A model generated the notes under the pieces. The model worked only from the letters and a program-made list of their open reading frames with translations. It ran no database searches and was not told the DNA's origin. A stretch of 49,989 nt of DNA from an uncultured Lewinella sp. (GTDB taxonomy: Bacteria > Bacteroidota > Bacteroidia > Chitinophagales > Saprospiraceae). Of this stretch, positions 35,239 through 43,828 are shown one piece after another. The translations under genes were made by a program, and so were the position numbers. The stretch spans positions 1 to 49,989 of the forward strand of contig CALMYQ010000042.1 of assembly GCA_937873655.1 (NCBI GenBank). The letters run 5' to 3'. Within the stretch, counting starts at the first letter, position 1. Each line of letters begins with the position of its first letter.

Positions 35239-38200
35239 TTATCTTGACGAAGAAACAAGGACTTTTCTGGTGGTTACGCTGCCGTCATGTTCACCGGCCA
35301 GGTGCAGCAGGTACAAGCCGTCCGGCAGGGCGTTGGTCTGGATTTCCTTGCGGGTCGAACCGGTGGGGAGGAGACCGCTCCAGAGTTCGCGACCCTGCAG
35401 ATCCCGGAGCGACAACCGCCAGTTTTGGGTGGACGGCGCCTCCAGTTCAACCGTAAACCGGCCGTTATTCGGATTCGGGTACAGGTTCAGGCCTTCCAGG
35501 GGCTGCGGTTCAACCGTAGCGACGGGGGCATTTTCATCGATCCTGATGTTGAATTTCATTGGTGAAAGCCATCCGCCGGTACCGTCCTCCACCAGGAAGG
35601 TAAAGTCGTCGAACAGGGCTTCGTCGCCATTGTGCTCGTAATACAGGTTGCCTGCATTGATGGTGGATTGGCGGAAATGGCCGCCCGTTTCAAGCGGTTC
35701 GCCTGCGAGGTAAAGCGTGCCGTGGTTCGGCGGGGTAACGATGGTATAGGTCAACTCGAGCGGGCCGTTATCCTGGTCAAGCACCTCCAGCTGATTTTTG
35801 GTAATGGGGTTGGCGCCGGCCGGGGGAACGTACAATGTGTCGTTCTTGATGAGGGCCGGTGGTATTGCCGAACCTGCGGCGCAGAATTCGAGTTTCCAGG
35901 CTTGCAATGCACCGGAGGCGCCGAAGCCTGCAGTGGCCACTTTGACCCGCATTTTCCAGGTCCCGGCCGTATTTTCACCGATAAAGGCAGCGAGGGGTTC
36001 AACCGGTTTGAAAACGATGTTGTCGTCCGGCGGGCAGGCGATGGGATTGGGCGCGTCATCGTCAAAACCCAGGGCAATGTCGACGGTGTTGCCGCAGTTC
36101 TTGTTGAAGAGAATGACTTCCGTACCGGCCGGGCTGATCAGGGTTACCCGCAAACTGTTGACGGGCTGATAGGTGGCCTTGAAGTAGGAAACATTCACGT
36201 CGCTGATGATGCCCTGCGAGCTGATGTGCAATTCGGATTCTACCGTAGGCAGGCCCGAACCGGAAATCGCTTTGGGAATATCCTGCGATTGGAATGCGCT
36301 GCAGTTCACGTTCTGGGTGTGGAAGGTGAAGGGCTCCGTCCATGGTCCGGGGCCGCATTCATTCACGGCGCGGACGTGCCAGTAGTATAGGACATTTTCT
36401 TCGAACAGGCCTTGCGGGTTAAAGGTGGTTTCCGCTACGTTTGAGGCCGTTTCCACGGTCGTGGCGCCGAATATCGGTGAGGTCGCCATTTCCCATTCAT
36501 AATACGCGGCATTCTGCGAGCCTGCCCAGTTGAATGTTGCGGAAAGGCCGACGCCGTCGGTTCCGTTGATGGGTTGCTGCAACGCCAGTTCGCTGAAATC
36601 CGTCGAAACAAGGTCGACGACCAAGGAGAAATTGATCGTATCAACGCCGTCCACGTAGGCCTTCAGGGGCAGTTCGTACAGGCCGTTGGGTACATCTTTC
36701 TCGAAACTGAGTTCAATAGCTGCGGATTCGCCCGGTTGTATTTGCCCGGCACTGAACTGGTAGGTGATCCCTTCCGGGAATTGGGCGGCGGCATCCAGCT
36801 GAATCGGCTGATCGAAACCCAGGTAGGCTATGGATTCGATGTCGAAGGATTCCGAGGTCGGCGTACAGATCTTGCGGTAGGCCGAGACCGGTTGAACCGC
36901 AAATCCGGGCTTGGTAGCCGGGTCGATATGGAAATCGGCGTTTGAAATATCGAAGAAGATATTGCGAGCGCCTTCCACCCGCACCCGTGCCGAGTCGCTC
37001 GTGATATCGGGTACCGGTACCATGGCCGAACCGTCATTGGGCGTTTCCGAGATCAGCGTATAAGGATAAGTGTAGCCGCCGTCGGTCGAAAGGCGGATAT
37101 TGACCATCTTGCAGTTCACCAGTTCTCCGTCCGTATTGGCTACATCCCAGGTGACTTCCTGGTAGGTGCCGCCTTCCCAGGTGACTGCTGCGGTGTTGGG
37201 TTGGGTCACCAGGAACGGCCCGGCCGTTGCTGTAGACCGGAAACCGACCTCTTCCCAAACGGCTCCCGAAGCGCCGGGATGATTATCCCGAACGGTGCAG
37301 CGGAAATTCAAGGCCCTTCCGTAGGTCGGCAATACTTCCCGGATATCAGATTGGTTATTGACGATCAGGTTCATGCGGGGGAATACCCGGGTGGGGCTGG
37401 CGGTCGGTTGAAAGCTGCGGAAAGAAGGAGCATCGCCGGTCGGACTGCCCAGATTCGACGTAATGCCCAGGTTGAATTGTTCCCAACAGTAGGAGACAGC
37501 ATCTCCATCTTCATCCGAAGCGGAAGCCGTCAGCTCAAACGGGGTACTTTTAGGGATATAAAATCCGTCTTCGTACGGCAGGGTGATTTCCGGCTTATGG
37601 TTGTCGGTTGTTTCCAGGGTGCCGCAGGTACTGCCGGTCCCAAACCGGCTGTAGTTGATGAATTGTTCGAGGGAGGCCGTATGGTAGTAATCATCACTGT
37701 CAAATGCAACGTTCTGGGGGCCGCATGCGCCTGCGTAAGACATGGTTGTCGTACCCGAGCCGGGTTCGAATGCCGTTCCTGACGCGGCCTGTTCCTGCCA
37801 GTCCGGGCAATTGCTGAAGGTATGCGAAGCCGAGAACTGGTGGGCCACTTCATGGGTCATCACCCGGCGTACAATGGCATTGATATTGGGGGAGGAGTGG
37901 CAGGTAACGCCGCGGTCTTTCCCGCTGGTGCAGGTAAGCCCGCTGACCACGCCGCCCACATCCGAACATCCGCCGGTGAACACATGCCCCAGGTCGTAAG
38001 CTGTCGGCGGGATGCCGGCGATATCGTTGATGGCGGGTCCGTTTTGCGAAAGCAGTTTCAGGCCTTCATCTGAATTGATGTACGGATCGGCATCCGGGTT
38101 GAGCCAGATGAGCTGGTCGTTGTTTTCGATCAGGACCGCCCGGACGGACACTTCGCGCTCGAAGGTTTCGTTTAACCGGTTGACGGCGGTGACCATGGTG

Positions 38201-38910
38201 GCCAGAACGGCAGGAATGGTATTGCCGTGAAATTTGCCGTATTCGCCGGTGCAGGCCAGCGCCAGGCGGTAGATTCTAATGTCCTGAAGGTCGGCGCCGC
38301 CGCGGGCATGTCCGTTCTCCAGGGGCGTATTGCGGATCTCTTCCAGCAATTCGTCGTGTTGGACGGAAGGCTGGTATCCGCAAATCATCGGCGGGATCAG
38401 ATCCTGGTTGACCTCCACATCGCGGGTGAAATACACGGCGTAAGCATCATGACCAGCCTGGTCGAACGGGTCGATGAAGACCTCTCCGTATTTGGTCTGG
38501 AGGGTAGCGTGAAAGCCCATCGGGCCGTAGTCGAAACGGCCGGTACCGCCCTTGTTTTCCAGGCTGATCGCACGGAATGAACGGATCTGCGGATAACGGG
38601 CTGCCAGGCCGGGCGCCATGACCGGTGATCCCTCTACCTTAAACCGTTCGGTACCGCCTCCGGGCAGCGGGATCTCGATGACGGGGCGCTCGGCGCCGCT
38701 GTGTTCATCGGGTGCAAACCGCAGGGCCTCCTGAAGTTGGTCCTGGTCAACGGCAATAGTTCGATACTTCGCCGGCCAGGCTTCCTTATCGCCGAAGCGG
38801 GCCAGGGATGGGCTGACTTCGATATCTTGCCAGAAATTTTGAGATTGAGCAGAGAAGCTTGCGAGGCAGAAGAGGGCTGAAAAAAACAGCAGTGTATTTA
38901 TTCTTTTCAT
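35239..38910 (-). CDS. Reprolysin-like metallopeptidase with P/Homo B domain and T9SS sorting domain
   Basis: This giant secreted protease is 1223 aa. A signal peptide (about 1-23, ending FSAQSQ) precedes a propeptide (to about 200). The metzincin catalytic domain carries THEVAHQFSASH: His353, Glu354, His357 and the third zinc ligand His363, the HExxHxxxxxH pattern. Beta-rich modules follow, including an FN3-like domain (about 770-860), a P/Homo B domain (about 866-1010, with INSLRVTLISPAGTEVILF-like text) and a cadherin/CSPG-like domain (about 1017-1125). The C-terminus (about 1137-1223, GLNLYPNPNNGRFTVEL) is a T9SS sorting domain. It probably degrades extracellular protein. A -7 box lies at 38942. 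The Nudix gene follows after 15 bases. Confidence 0.94.
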   Translation of the reverse strand: MKRINTLLFFSALFCLASFSAQSQNFWQDIEVSPSLARFGDKEAWPAKYRTIAVDQDQLQEALRFAPDEHSGAERPVIEIPLPGGGTERFKVEGSPVMAPGLAARYPQIRSFRAISLENKGGTGRFDYGPMGFHATLQTKYGEVFIDPFDQAGHDAYAVYFTRDVEVNQDLIPPMICGYQPSVQHDELLEEIRNTPLENGHARGGADLQDIRIYRLALACTGEYGKFHGNTIPAVLATMVTAVNRLNETFEREVSVRAVLIENNDQLIWLNPDADPYINSDEGLKLLSQNGPAINDIAGIPPTAYDLGHVFTGGCSDVGGVVSGLTCTSGKDRGVTCHSSPNINAIVRRVMTHEVAHQFSASHTFSNCPDWQEQAASGTAFEPGSGTTTMSYAGACGPQNVAFDSDDYYHTASLEQFINYSRFGTGSTCGTLETTDNHKPEITLPYEDGFYIPKSTPFELTASASDEDGDAVSYCWEQFNLGITSNLGSPTGDAPSFRSFQPTASPTRVFPRMNLIVNNQSDIREVLPTYGRALNFRCTVRDNHPGASGAVWEEVGFRSTATAGPFLVTQPNTAAVTWEGGTYQEVTWDVANTDGELVNCKMVNIRLSTDGGYTYPYTLISETPNDGSAMVPVPDITSDSARVRVEGARNIFFDISNADFHIDPATKPGFAVQPVSAYRKICTPTSESFDIESIAYLGFDQPIQLDAAAQFPEGITYQFSAGQIQPGESAAIELSFEKDVPNGLYELPLKAYVDGVDTINFSLVVDLVSTDFSELALQQPINGTDGVGLSATFNWAGSQNAAYYEWEMATSPIFGATTVETASNVAETTFNPQGLFEENVLYYWHVRAVNECGPGPWTEPFTFHTQNVNCSAFQSQDIPKAISGSGLPTVESELHISSQGIISDVNVSYFKATYQPVNSLRVTLISPAGTEVILFNKNCGNTVDIALGFDDDAPNPIACPPDDNIVFKPVEPLAAFIGENTAGTWKMRVKVATAGFGASGALQAWKLEFCAAGSAIPPALIKNDTLYVPPAGANPITKNQLEVLDQDNGPLELTYTIVTPPNHGTLYLAGEPLETGGHFRQSTINAGNLYYEHNGDEALFDDFTFLVEDGTGGWLSPMKFNIRIDENAPVATVEPQPLEGLNLYPNPNNGRFTVELEAPSTQNWRLSLRDLQGRELWSGLLPTGSTRKEIQTNALPDGLYLLHLAGEHDGSVTTRKVLVSSSR

Positions 38911-38941
38911 TTTTTATTTTGATTCACACTGAATTGGGACA

Positions 38942-38949
38942 CAAAAATA
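38942..38949 (-). promoter_or_regulatory. Candidate -7 box for the reprolysin-like gene
   Basis: TATTTTTG on the minus strand is an exact TAnnTTTG match, 31 bases before ATG 38910. This is nearly the same arrangement as at 653-660. No good TTTG is present 19-21 bases upstream, so the -33 half is missing or replaced by an activator site. Confidence 0.45.
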
Positions 38950-39028
38950 GGAAAACACCCTTACGCGGACACCTAAGGTTTTAGGCTATTTTGTCGTCAA
39001 AGTTACCGACGAATGATTGCGGAGCGGG

Positions 39029-40480
39029 TCAATTGCGATAATCCAGGGGCGGTTTCCGGTCGCCCAGCAAGGATTCGTATTTGAAGTTGTCGCCTCTCCT
39101 TTCGAGCAATTCGGTTTTAGCCTTGTCGTTGAGTTCGGGATGCCTGATCAGTTCCATGGCGGACAGGGCCAGCGTTTTGGCGGCCACCATCATGCCTTTT
39201 GTGCCGATCCCCGTACCACCTGCCGCTACGGCCTGCCAGCTGTGCGCGGAGGTGCCCGGCGCCCAGGTCGCGGCTGTCATGCCGGCAGTGGGTACCGCCC
39301 AGCTGACGTCGCCGACGTCCGTCGAACCGCCGACTCCTTTATCTTCAACGCTGAACGGTTTGACCTCGGCTGCGGATGCGATGGTGGCGCCTGCGGGGTT
39401 ATAGGTGGTCATGATCTTTTCGGCGAATGCCTTTTCCTCCTCCGTGTAAACGACCCCGCCGACTTTTTCGAGTTTATGGTAGATCACTTCACCCAACGTC
39501 CGGTTGGGGAGCAGGTTGTAAATGCCGTGAATGACTTCGTAGTCCATCCGGGTGCCGGTGCCGAGCGCGGCGCCTTCGGCTGCTTTCACAACCCGTTCAA
39601 AAATGGCTTTGACCTGTTCCATTTCCGGGTGCCGGACGTAATAAAAGACCTCGGCGAATTCGGGCACCACATTGGGCGCTTCGCCGCCTTTGGTGATGAC
39701 GTAATGGATCCTGGCTTCCTGCGGGACGTGTTCGCGCATCATGTTGACCATCATGTCCATTGCCTCGACCCCATCGAGCGCCGACCGGCCGTTCCAGGGG
39801 CTGGCTGCCGCGTGGGAGGCATTGCCGTAAAACCGGAATTTGGCGGATTTGTTGGCCAGTGAAGAACCGGCTACTGCGCTGTTGCTGTTGCCGGGATGCC
39901 AGTGGAGAACGGCGTCAACATCGTCAAACAGACCCGCCCTCACCAGATAAACCTTGCCGCCGCCGCCTTCTTCCGCCGGGCAGCCGTAGAGGCGTACGGT
40001 GCCGGACAGTTTGTTATCCTGCAGCCATTTTTTGACGGCAATCGCAGCCGCTGCCGAAGCCGTGCCGAACAAATGGTGGCCGCAGGCGTGGCCGGCTGTA
40101 CAACCTTCCCGTTCCTGCCTGAAGGGGACCTTGTCCTGAGAAACGCCGGGCAGCGCGTCGAATTCGGCCAGTATGCCGATGACCGGTTTGCCTGATCCGA
40201 AGGTGGCTACGAAGGCAGTGGGAATTTCCGCAACCCCGGCCTGGACCAGGAAGCCTTCTTTCTTCAGCGCTTCCTGCAACAGGCCCGAGCTCTTGTACTC
40301 CTGATAGCCCAATTCAGCCCATTCCCAGATCTGTTGCGCCATGCCTGCAAATTGCGCCTGCCGGCCATCCAGGAATTCCATGGTCATTTTTTCTTCTTTG
40401 TCGGCAGCGGCCTGACCAAAAACGGAAAGGACGGCAAAGAAGACCAGGATGAGCGCAGGTAGTAAGGCTTTACGGATCAT
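39029..40480 (-). CDS. M20-family amidohydrolase, AbgB-like, secreted
   Basis: The 483-aa enzyme has a signal peptide (about 1-23, ending SVFGQ). It shows the M20/AbgB metal site: ILAEFDALPG, CTAGHACGHHLFG, AEEGGGGKVYLV, and a late STDVGDVSW. This fits the p-aminobenzoyl-glutamate hydrolase B / aminoacylase-like group, which cleaves amide bonds of N-acyl amino acids or related compounds. Export to the periplasm is unusual relative to E. coli AbgB but common in Bacteroidota. All expected ligand positions are present. The kinase gene lies 48 bases upstream, and the M12B-like gene 118 bases downstream with its own promoter box. Confidence 0.93.
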   Translation of the reverse strand: MIRKALLPALILVFFAVLSVFGQAAADKEEKMTMEFLDGRQAQFAGMAQQIWEWAELGYQEYKSSGLLQEALKKEGFLVQAGVAEIPTAFVATFGSGKPVIGILAEFDALPGVSQDKVPFRQEREGCTAGHACGHHLFGTASAAAAIAVKKWLQDNKLSGTVRLYGCPAEEGGGGKVYLVRAGLFDDVDAVLHWHPGNSNSAVAGSSLANKSAKFRFYGNASHAAASPWNGRSALDGVEAMDMMVNMMREHVPQEARIHYVITKGGEAPNVVPEFAEVFYYVRHPEMEQVKAIFERVVKAAEGAALGTGTRMDYEVIHGIYNLLPNRTLGEVIYHKLEKVGGVVYTEEEKAFAEKIMTTYNPAGATIASAAEVKPFSVEDKGVGGSTDVGDVSWAVPTAGMTAATWAPGTSAHSWQAVAAGGTGIGTKGMMVAAKTLALSAMELIRHPELNDKAKTELLERRGDNFKYESLLGDRKPPLDYRN

Positions 40481-40528
40481 TATGTTTGTTTTTTAATTGA
40501 AAATCGCTGTTCTCGATGGAAGCTCAGC

Positions 40529-40891
40529 CTATCCCCATCGTTCCAATATTTTGGGGCCGAAAACCAGGATGCCGACAAATACAGCACCCACTGCCGCCAG
40601 CAGTACGGCTGCCGCCGCAATGTCCTTCGCTTTTCCTGCAAGCGGGTGATATTCGGGTGAAACCAGGTCGGTCAGGTATTCAAGGGCTGAATTGAAAGCT
40701 TCGGCCGCCAACACGACGGCTATCGTCAGCGCTAACAGCGCCCATTCACCGGCGGAAATACGGAAATACCACCCGGCAGCGATGACCGCGACCGCAGCCG
40801 TTGCGTGTATCCTGGCATTGGGCTGGGAAACAAAGAGGTCGGCAAGGCCCCGGAAGGCGTATTTAAAACTCAGCAATCGCTTTCTGATCAT
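40529..40891 (-). CDS. dgkA: Diacylglycerol/undecaprenol kinase family protein
   Basis: This 120-aa integral membrane kinase has an N-terminal amphipathic basic segment (RKRLLSFKYAFRGL) and three membrane helices. The family motifs are EAFNSALEYLTDLV (Glu, Asn and Glu at the catalytic helix) and KAKDIAAAAVLL. Gram-positive and Bacteroidota members usually phosphorylate undecaprenol, whereas the E. coli enzyme prefers diacylglycerol, so the substrate is left open. It lies 21 bases downstream of the zinc-ribbon gene, probably in one transcript. Confidence 0.93.
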   Translation of the reverse strand: MIRKRLLSFKYAFRGLADLFVSQPNARIHATAAVAVIAAGWYFRISAGEWALLALTIAVVLAAEAFNSALEYLTDLVSPEYHPLAGKAKDIAAAAVLLAAVGAVFVGILVFGPKILERWG

Positions 40892-40912
40892 TTATTTGCT
40901 GCTTTCTGCGCG

Positions 40913-41275
40913 CTAATCCACATAGGCTTTCCGGCGGACCAGCGTAAAAAAATCGTTGTCCAGTTCGAGATATCCCTGATCATAACAGTATCGATAGACC
41001 TTGCCGGCCCGGGTGACGTATTCGTTGGTGAAATAGCTGAAGCGAAACCCTCTTTCGAGCAATTGTTCGCGGTGGACGGTAGCTTTGCCTTCCGGGTTCA
41101 GTTCCTCCAGTATCCGCCGGTTCTTCCGGAGGATACTGTTGATGTTGCGGACAAAGTTGATCCCGTCGCTGTTTAACCGGTTATTATAAGCGCTGCGGCA
41201 TTGGTCGGAGCAGAATTTTTTATCGGCCCGACCCAGGAATTCCTCCTTGCACTCCAGGCACTTTCGCTTCTTCAT
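40913..41275 (-). CDS. Zinc-ribbon protein, conserved in Bacteroidota
   Basis: From ATG 41275 the product is 120 aa. The N-terminal KKRKCLECKEEFLGRADKK segment and CSDQCRSAYNNR provide four cysteines (C-x2-C, then C-x3-C), a treble-clef or zinc-ribbon type site resembling those of DUF2116/YacG-like small proteins. The C-terminal 70 residues (NFVRNINSILRKNRRIL, then YRYCYDQGYLEL) are helical and basic. Nucleic-acid binding is inferred from charge and fold type only. A promoter-like pair lies upstream at 41293-41323. The DGK gene follows after 21 bases. Confidence 0.85.
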   Translation of the reverse strand: MKKRKCLECKEEFLGRADKKFCSDQCRSAYNNRLNSDGINFVRNINSILRKNRRILEELNPEGKATVHREQLLERGFRFSYFTNEYVTRAGKVYRYCYDQGYLELDNDFFTLVRRKAYVD

Positions 41276-41292
41276 AGGCGCGTATTTCCGGG

Positions 41293-41323
41293 TTAAAATA
41301 GGAAAACTTGGCGGAATGGGCAA
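41293..41323 (-). promoter_or_regulatory. Candidate promoter for the zinc-ribbon/DGK operon
   Basis: On the minus strand, TTG (41323-41321), a 20-base spacer and TATTTTAA (41300-41293) resemble the -33/-7 pair with one -7 mismatch. It lies just before ATG 41275, and the gap back to the methyltransferase stop codon is only nine bases. Confidence 0.4.
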
Positions 41324-41332
41324 GCCAAAAAT

Positions 41333-42013
41333 TCAACGCAAAAATTCGGCGTCGTTCAGCAGGAGATAATTGGCGCCGACGTCGATCAGGGCGCCGTTGC
41401 GGAACACGCTCATGAAGGTCTCCTCAAAAAATGCGCGGCTTTCCTTTTTATCCATTCTGGAAGCGGCCAGCCGGTTATAGAGGAGCATGCCGCCCGGGGC
41501 GATCAGTTGCTGAATGGCCTCCAGGAAGGCGAAGCGTTCGAAATCGGACGGGACGACGTCATCCTGGAAAACATCCATGCAAATGAGGTCAAACTGTTGG
41601 TCGGTCTGGCGGACATAAGCGAAAGCGTCGGCGCAAACGATTTCGACAGGCGACTGGATAAAGGGCAGCGCATACCGGCCGGCCAGGTCGATCACGGCTT
41701 CGTCGATCTCTACGGCTGTATAACGGAAGTTTTTACGGAACCGGTGTTCCAGCACGGTGGGGATGCTGGCCAGCCCAAGCCCCAGGACGAGGACCCCGGC
41801 GTCGGCCAACCGGTCGAGGCGGATGCGTTGGAAGGCGTGTACAAAATTGTCGTACCGGTCTTCATAACTGTAAACGGCGTGGGTGGTACACAACTGGTAC
41901 CGCCCGCGCCGGAGGCTGATATGAAGCTCGGGGTTGAAATCGCTTTCCGTACTTTCGATGTGGATATCCCAAAGATAGCTCAGGCCGCGTTTCCAGAAGG
42001 GTTCACTATTCAT
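41333..42013 (-). CDS. Spermidine-synthase-like class I SAM methyltransferase
   Basis: The 226-aa protein has a Rossmann-like SAM domain: VLVLGLGLASIPTVL (motif I), YTAVEIDEAVIDLA (acidic residue after beta-2), VCADAFAYV and FDLICMDVFQDDVVP. These match the spermine/spermidine synthase superfamily, and the gatekeeper-region DVFQDD is like that of the stand-alone homologues. The N-terminal tetramerisation domain of true spermidine synthases is mostly missing, so a different amine or methyl-transfer substrate is possible. No signal peptide is seen. Its ATG overlaps the stop codon of the upstream lipoprotein gene (ATGA), so they are co-translated. Confidence 0.85.
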   Translation of the reverse strand: MNSEPFWKRGLSYLWDIHIESTESDFNPELHISLRRGRYQLCTTHAVYSYEDRYDNFVHAFQRIRLDRLADAGVLVLGLGLASIPTVLEHRFRKNFRYTAVEIDEAVIDLAGRYALPFIQSPVEIVCADAFAYVRQTDQQFDLICMDVFQDDVVPSDFERFAFLEAIQQLIAPGGMLLYNRLAASRMDKKESRAFFEETFMSVFRNGALIDVGANYLLLNDAEFLR

Positions 42014-42564
42014 TCTGATACGATGCCTCGGATATTCCAGTTAACGCTTTCGCCGGTACGGTCCAGGTAGGTATCCCAGAGGCCGTCGGCGGATTTGAAG
42101 AGCCAGTCGCCGCCGGATTTGTTAGGGCCTGCGTCGCAACCGATGGATTGCTGTACGTCGCTGTGGGTTATGGCCAGGCTGATCCAGAGGTCGCCGTCCG
42201 GGATATCGACGGGGGTGGTCAGTTTGTGTTCATTCCAGGTGAACGACTTGACCTGGCTGGTCAGGGTGGCGCTGTAGAGGAGCGAACCGGGTTCGCCGGG
42301 CGTCCCTTCGCTGTAAACCTTCAGGATGGTGGTTGCCGCTCTGGGGCCGTTGTACCACTGCACCGATTCCAGCTGGCGGCCTGCAAATTTGGCGGTCTGC
42401 TGCGGGGTGAACCGGACGGCCAGTTCGTAAGCGCCGGCTTCCAACAGGGGGCCTGACTGGTTTTCGCCGTCCAGCCGGAGGGTGTTGTCCAGCGGGGCGT
42501 CTTCTTTGCAGCCGAAAGCAAGCAAAACCAGCGCCAAAGCGGGGAGGATGAAATATTTTTTCAT
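42010..42564 (-). CDS. Lipoprotein, unknown function
   Basis: This 184-aa protein has a lipoprotein signal, YFILPALALVLLAFGC (lipobox Cys19). The mature part is beta-rich (YELAVRFTPQQTAKF, SVQWYNGPRAATTILKVYSEG, SFTWNEHKLTTPVDIPDG, GDLWISLAITH). It resembles a small carbohydrate- or ligand-binding sandwich common in Bacteroidota T9SS-associated proteins, but I cannot name the family. Its stop codon overlaps the start of the methyltransferase gene. A TTATTTTG at about 42597 on this strand is near, but not at, the -7 consensus. Confidence 0.78.
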   Translation of the reverse strand: MKKYFILPALALVLLAFGCKEDAPLDNTLRLDGENQSGPLLEAGAYELAVRFTPQQTAKFAGRQLESVQWYNGPRAATTILKVYSEGTPGEPGSLLYSATLTSQVKSFTWNEHKLTTPVDIPDGDLWISLAITHSDVQQSIGCDAGPNKSGGDWLFKSADGLWDTYLDRTGESVNWNIRGIVSE

Positions 42565-42668
42565 GAACTTTTACATTTTGATGATCCTGCCAAAATAAGG
42601 CAAAAGGCTGCTTTTGAACGTTAAAAAGGGTTTAAACCTTGTTAAGGGAATGGTAAAAATTCAAGTCA

Positions 42669-43364
42669 TCAGGTCCATTTGCCTGTTTCGGTATTTTCGC
42701 GTTCGTTTTTTTTCAAAAAATCCAGGAATGTTTCCCTGGGAATGGCCCGGGCGCCCAGGCTTTCGAGGTGTGGGGTTTCCTGTTGGCAATCGATGAGCCG
42801 GTAGCCGGAGGAGGACAGGCGCCTGACCAGGGAGATGAATCCGAATTTGGAGGCATTGCTGACGAGGGAAAACATGGATTCGCCGAAAAATATCCGGCCC
42901 AGCGCCAATCCGTACAAGCCGCCGACAAGTTGACCTTCCTGCCATACTTCTACCGAATGGGCATGACCCAGGTTGTGGAGGTTGACGTAGGCCTCGACCA
43001 TTTCTTCCGTGATCCAGGTACCGGCCTGTCTGCCCCTTTCCAGGCTTTCGCGTGTCCTGGCCTGGCATTCCCGGATGACCCTTTCAAAACAGGTATCGTA
43101 AGTAACGCTGAATTTTCCCTGGTTGAAATAAGGGCGCATGCTTTTGGCGACTTTCAGCTCATCCGGAAAAAGGACGAATCTTGGGTCGGGCGACCACCAC
43201 AGGATCGGATCGCCTTCGTTGAACCAGGGAAAAATACCGTTGCGGTAAGCCGTCAGCAACCGCACTGCGGAAAGGTCTCCCCCGATTGCCAGTACGCCTT
43301 CCGGGCTCGCCCATTGTGCGGGGGGGAAGGTGCATTCTTCTTCGTCTAGCCAAAAAACAGGCAT
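42669..43364 (-). CDS. aat: Leucyl/phenylalanyl-tRNA--protein transferase
   Basis: From ATG 43364 this is a 231-aa cytoplasmic enzyme that adds Leu or Phe to proteins starting with Lys or Arg, creating N-degrons. Conserved segments are YRNGIFPWFNEGDPILWWSP (WWSPDPR at 56-62), HSVEVWQEGQLVGG, GLYGLALGRIFFGESMFS (149-166) and RLIDCQQ with Asp192. All are intact. The open frame continues 91 codons upstream through an intergenic repeat into the clpS end, but that part is repeat sequence, not the enzyme. The ClpS gene, which encodes the adaptor that recognises these N-degrons, lies immediately upstream on the same strand. Confidence 0.96.
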   Translation of the reverse strand: MPVFWLDEEECTFPPAQWASPEGVLAIGGDLSAVRLLTAYRNGIFPWFNEGDPILWWSPDPRFVLFPDELKVAKSMRPYFNQGKFSVTYDTCFERVIRECQARTRESLERGRQAGTWITEEMVEAYVNLHNLGHAHSVEVWQEGQLVGGLYGLALGRIFFGESMFSLVSNASKFGFISLVRRLSSSGYRLIDCQQETPHLESLGARAIPRETFLDFLKKNERENTETGKWT

Positions 43365-43460
43365 GGTTGGATACTGGATACTGGATGCTTGATACTTGAT
43401 GCTGCCCGCCGTCGCTCTTGAGGAGCTATGGCGGACGGTGGATGCTGCTACGCCGGGGGC
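43365..43460. repeat. Intergenic modular repeat between clpS and aat
   Basis: The first part (43368-43405) is a satellite of CTGGATACT/TTGATACTTGATG-type nine-base words. A GC-rich core follows, GCCCGCCGTCGCTC through GAGCTATGGCGGACGG (about 43402-43441), an imperfect palindrome of the same kind as at 6926 and 46008. Satellite-like TGGATGCTGCTAC closes it. It fills almost the whole gap between the two N-degron genes. Confidence 0.7.
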
Positions 43461-43465
43461 CGGTA

Positions 43466-43771
43466 TCAGGCACAATCTTCGATAACGGCTGACAGGCCGC
43501 GGTCGACCAATGCGTCTTTTTTGGGTTGCAATACGCTTTTGGGCGCCGTTTTGACCGTAGCTTTCCCTTTGGTATGAATGATCAGGGCGAGTTGCTCCGA
43601 TTGTTCGAGGGTATGGCTCAATACTTCCATGAAGCATTTGATGACCCAGTCAAAGGTATTGTAGTCGTCATTGTAGACGATAAGCTGCGCCAGATCTCCT
43701 ATACTGCTATCCTCGAGATCTTCTTCCAATAAAACAACTTCCTCTTCCTCTGACGGATGGCCGTATTGCAT
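43466..43771 (-). CDS. clpS: ClpS adaptor for N-degron proteolysis
   Basis: The 101-aa protein has an acidic flexible N-terminus (about 1-25) that would engage the Clp chaperone, and the ClpS core. LIVYNDDYNTF carries Asn34, Asp35 and Asp36 for binding the N-terminal amine. His66 in LIIHTKGK is at the family position. The residue that is Met40 in E. coli ClpS, a gatekeeper for N-degron choice, is Phe40 here. It delivers substrates with N-terminal Leu, Phe, Tyr or Trp to ClpAP- or ClpCP-type proteases. It lies upstream of aat; the intervening repeat does not contain an obvious terminator. Confidence 0.95.
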   Translation of the reverse strand: MQYGHPSEEEEVVLLEEDLEDSSIGDLAQLIVYNDDYNTFDWVIKCFMEVLSHTLEQSEQLALIIHTKGKATVKTAPKSVLQPKKDALVDRGLSAVIEDCA

Positions 43772-43828
43772 AATCTTTGAGCTTGCTGAACGGATTGGAA
43801 ACGGAATTCCGGGCCGCTAGAATAATAA

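Noticed and set aside
42669..43637. Extended aat start at 43637
   Set aside because: The extra 91 codons run through an intergenic repeat and the clpS 3' end; MPVFWLDEE at 43364 is the normal Aat start.
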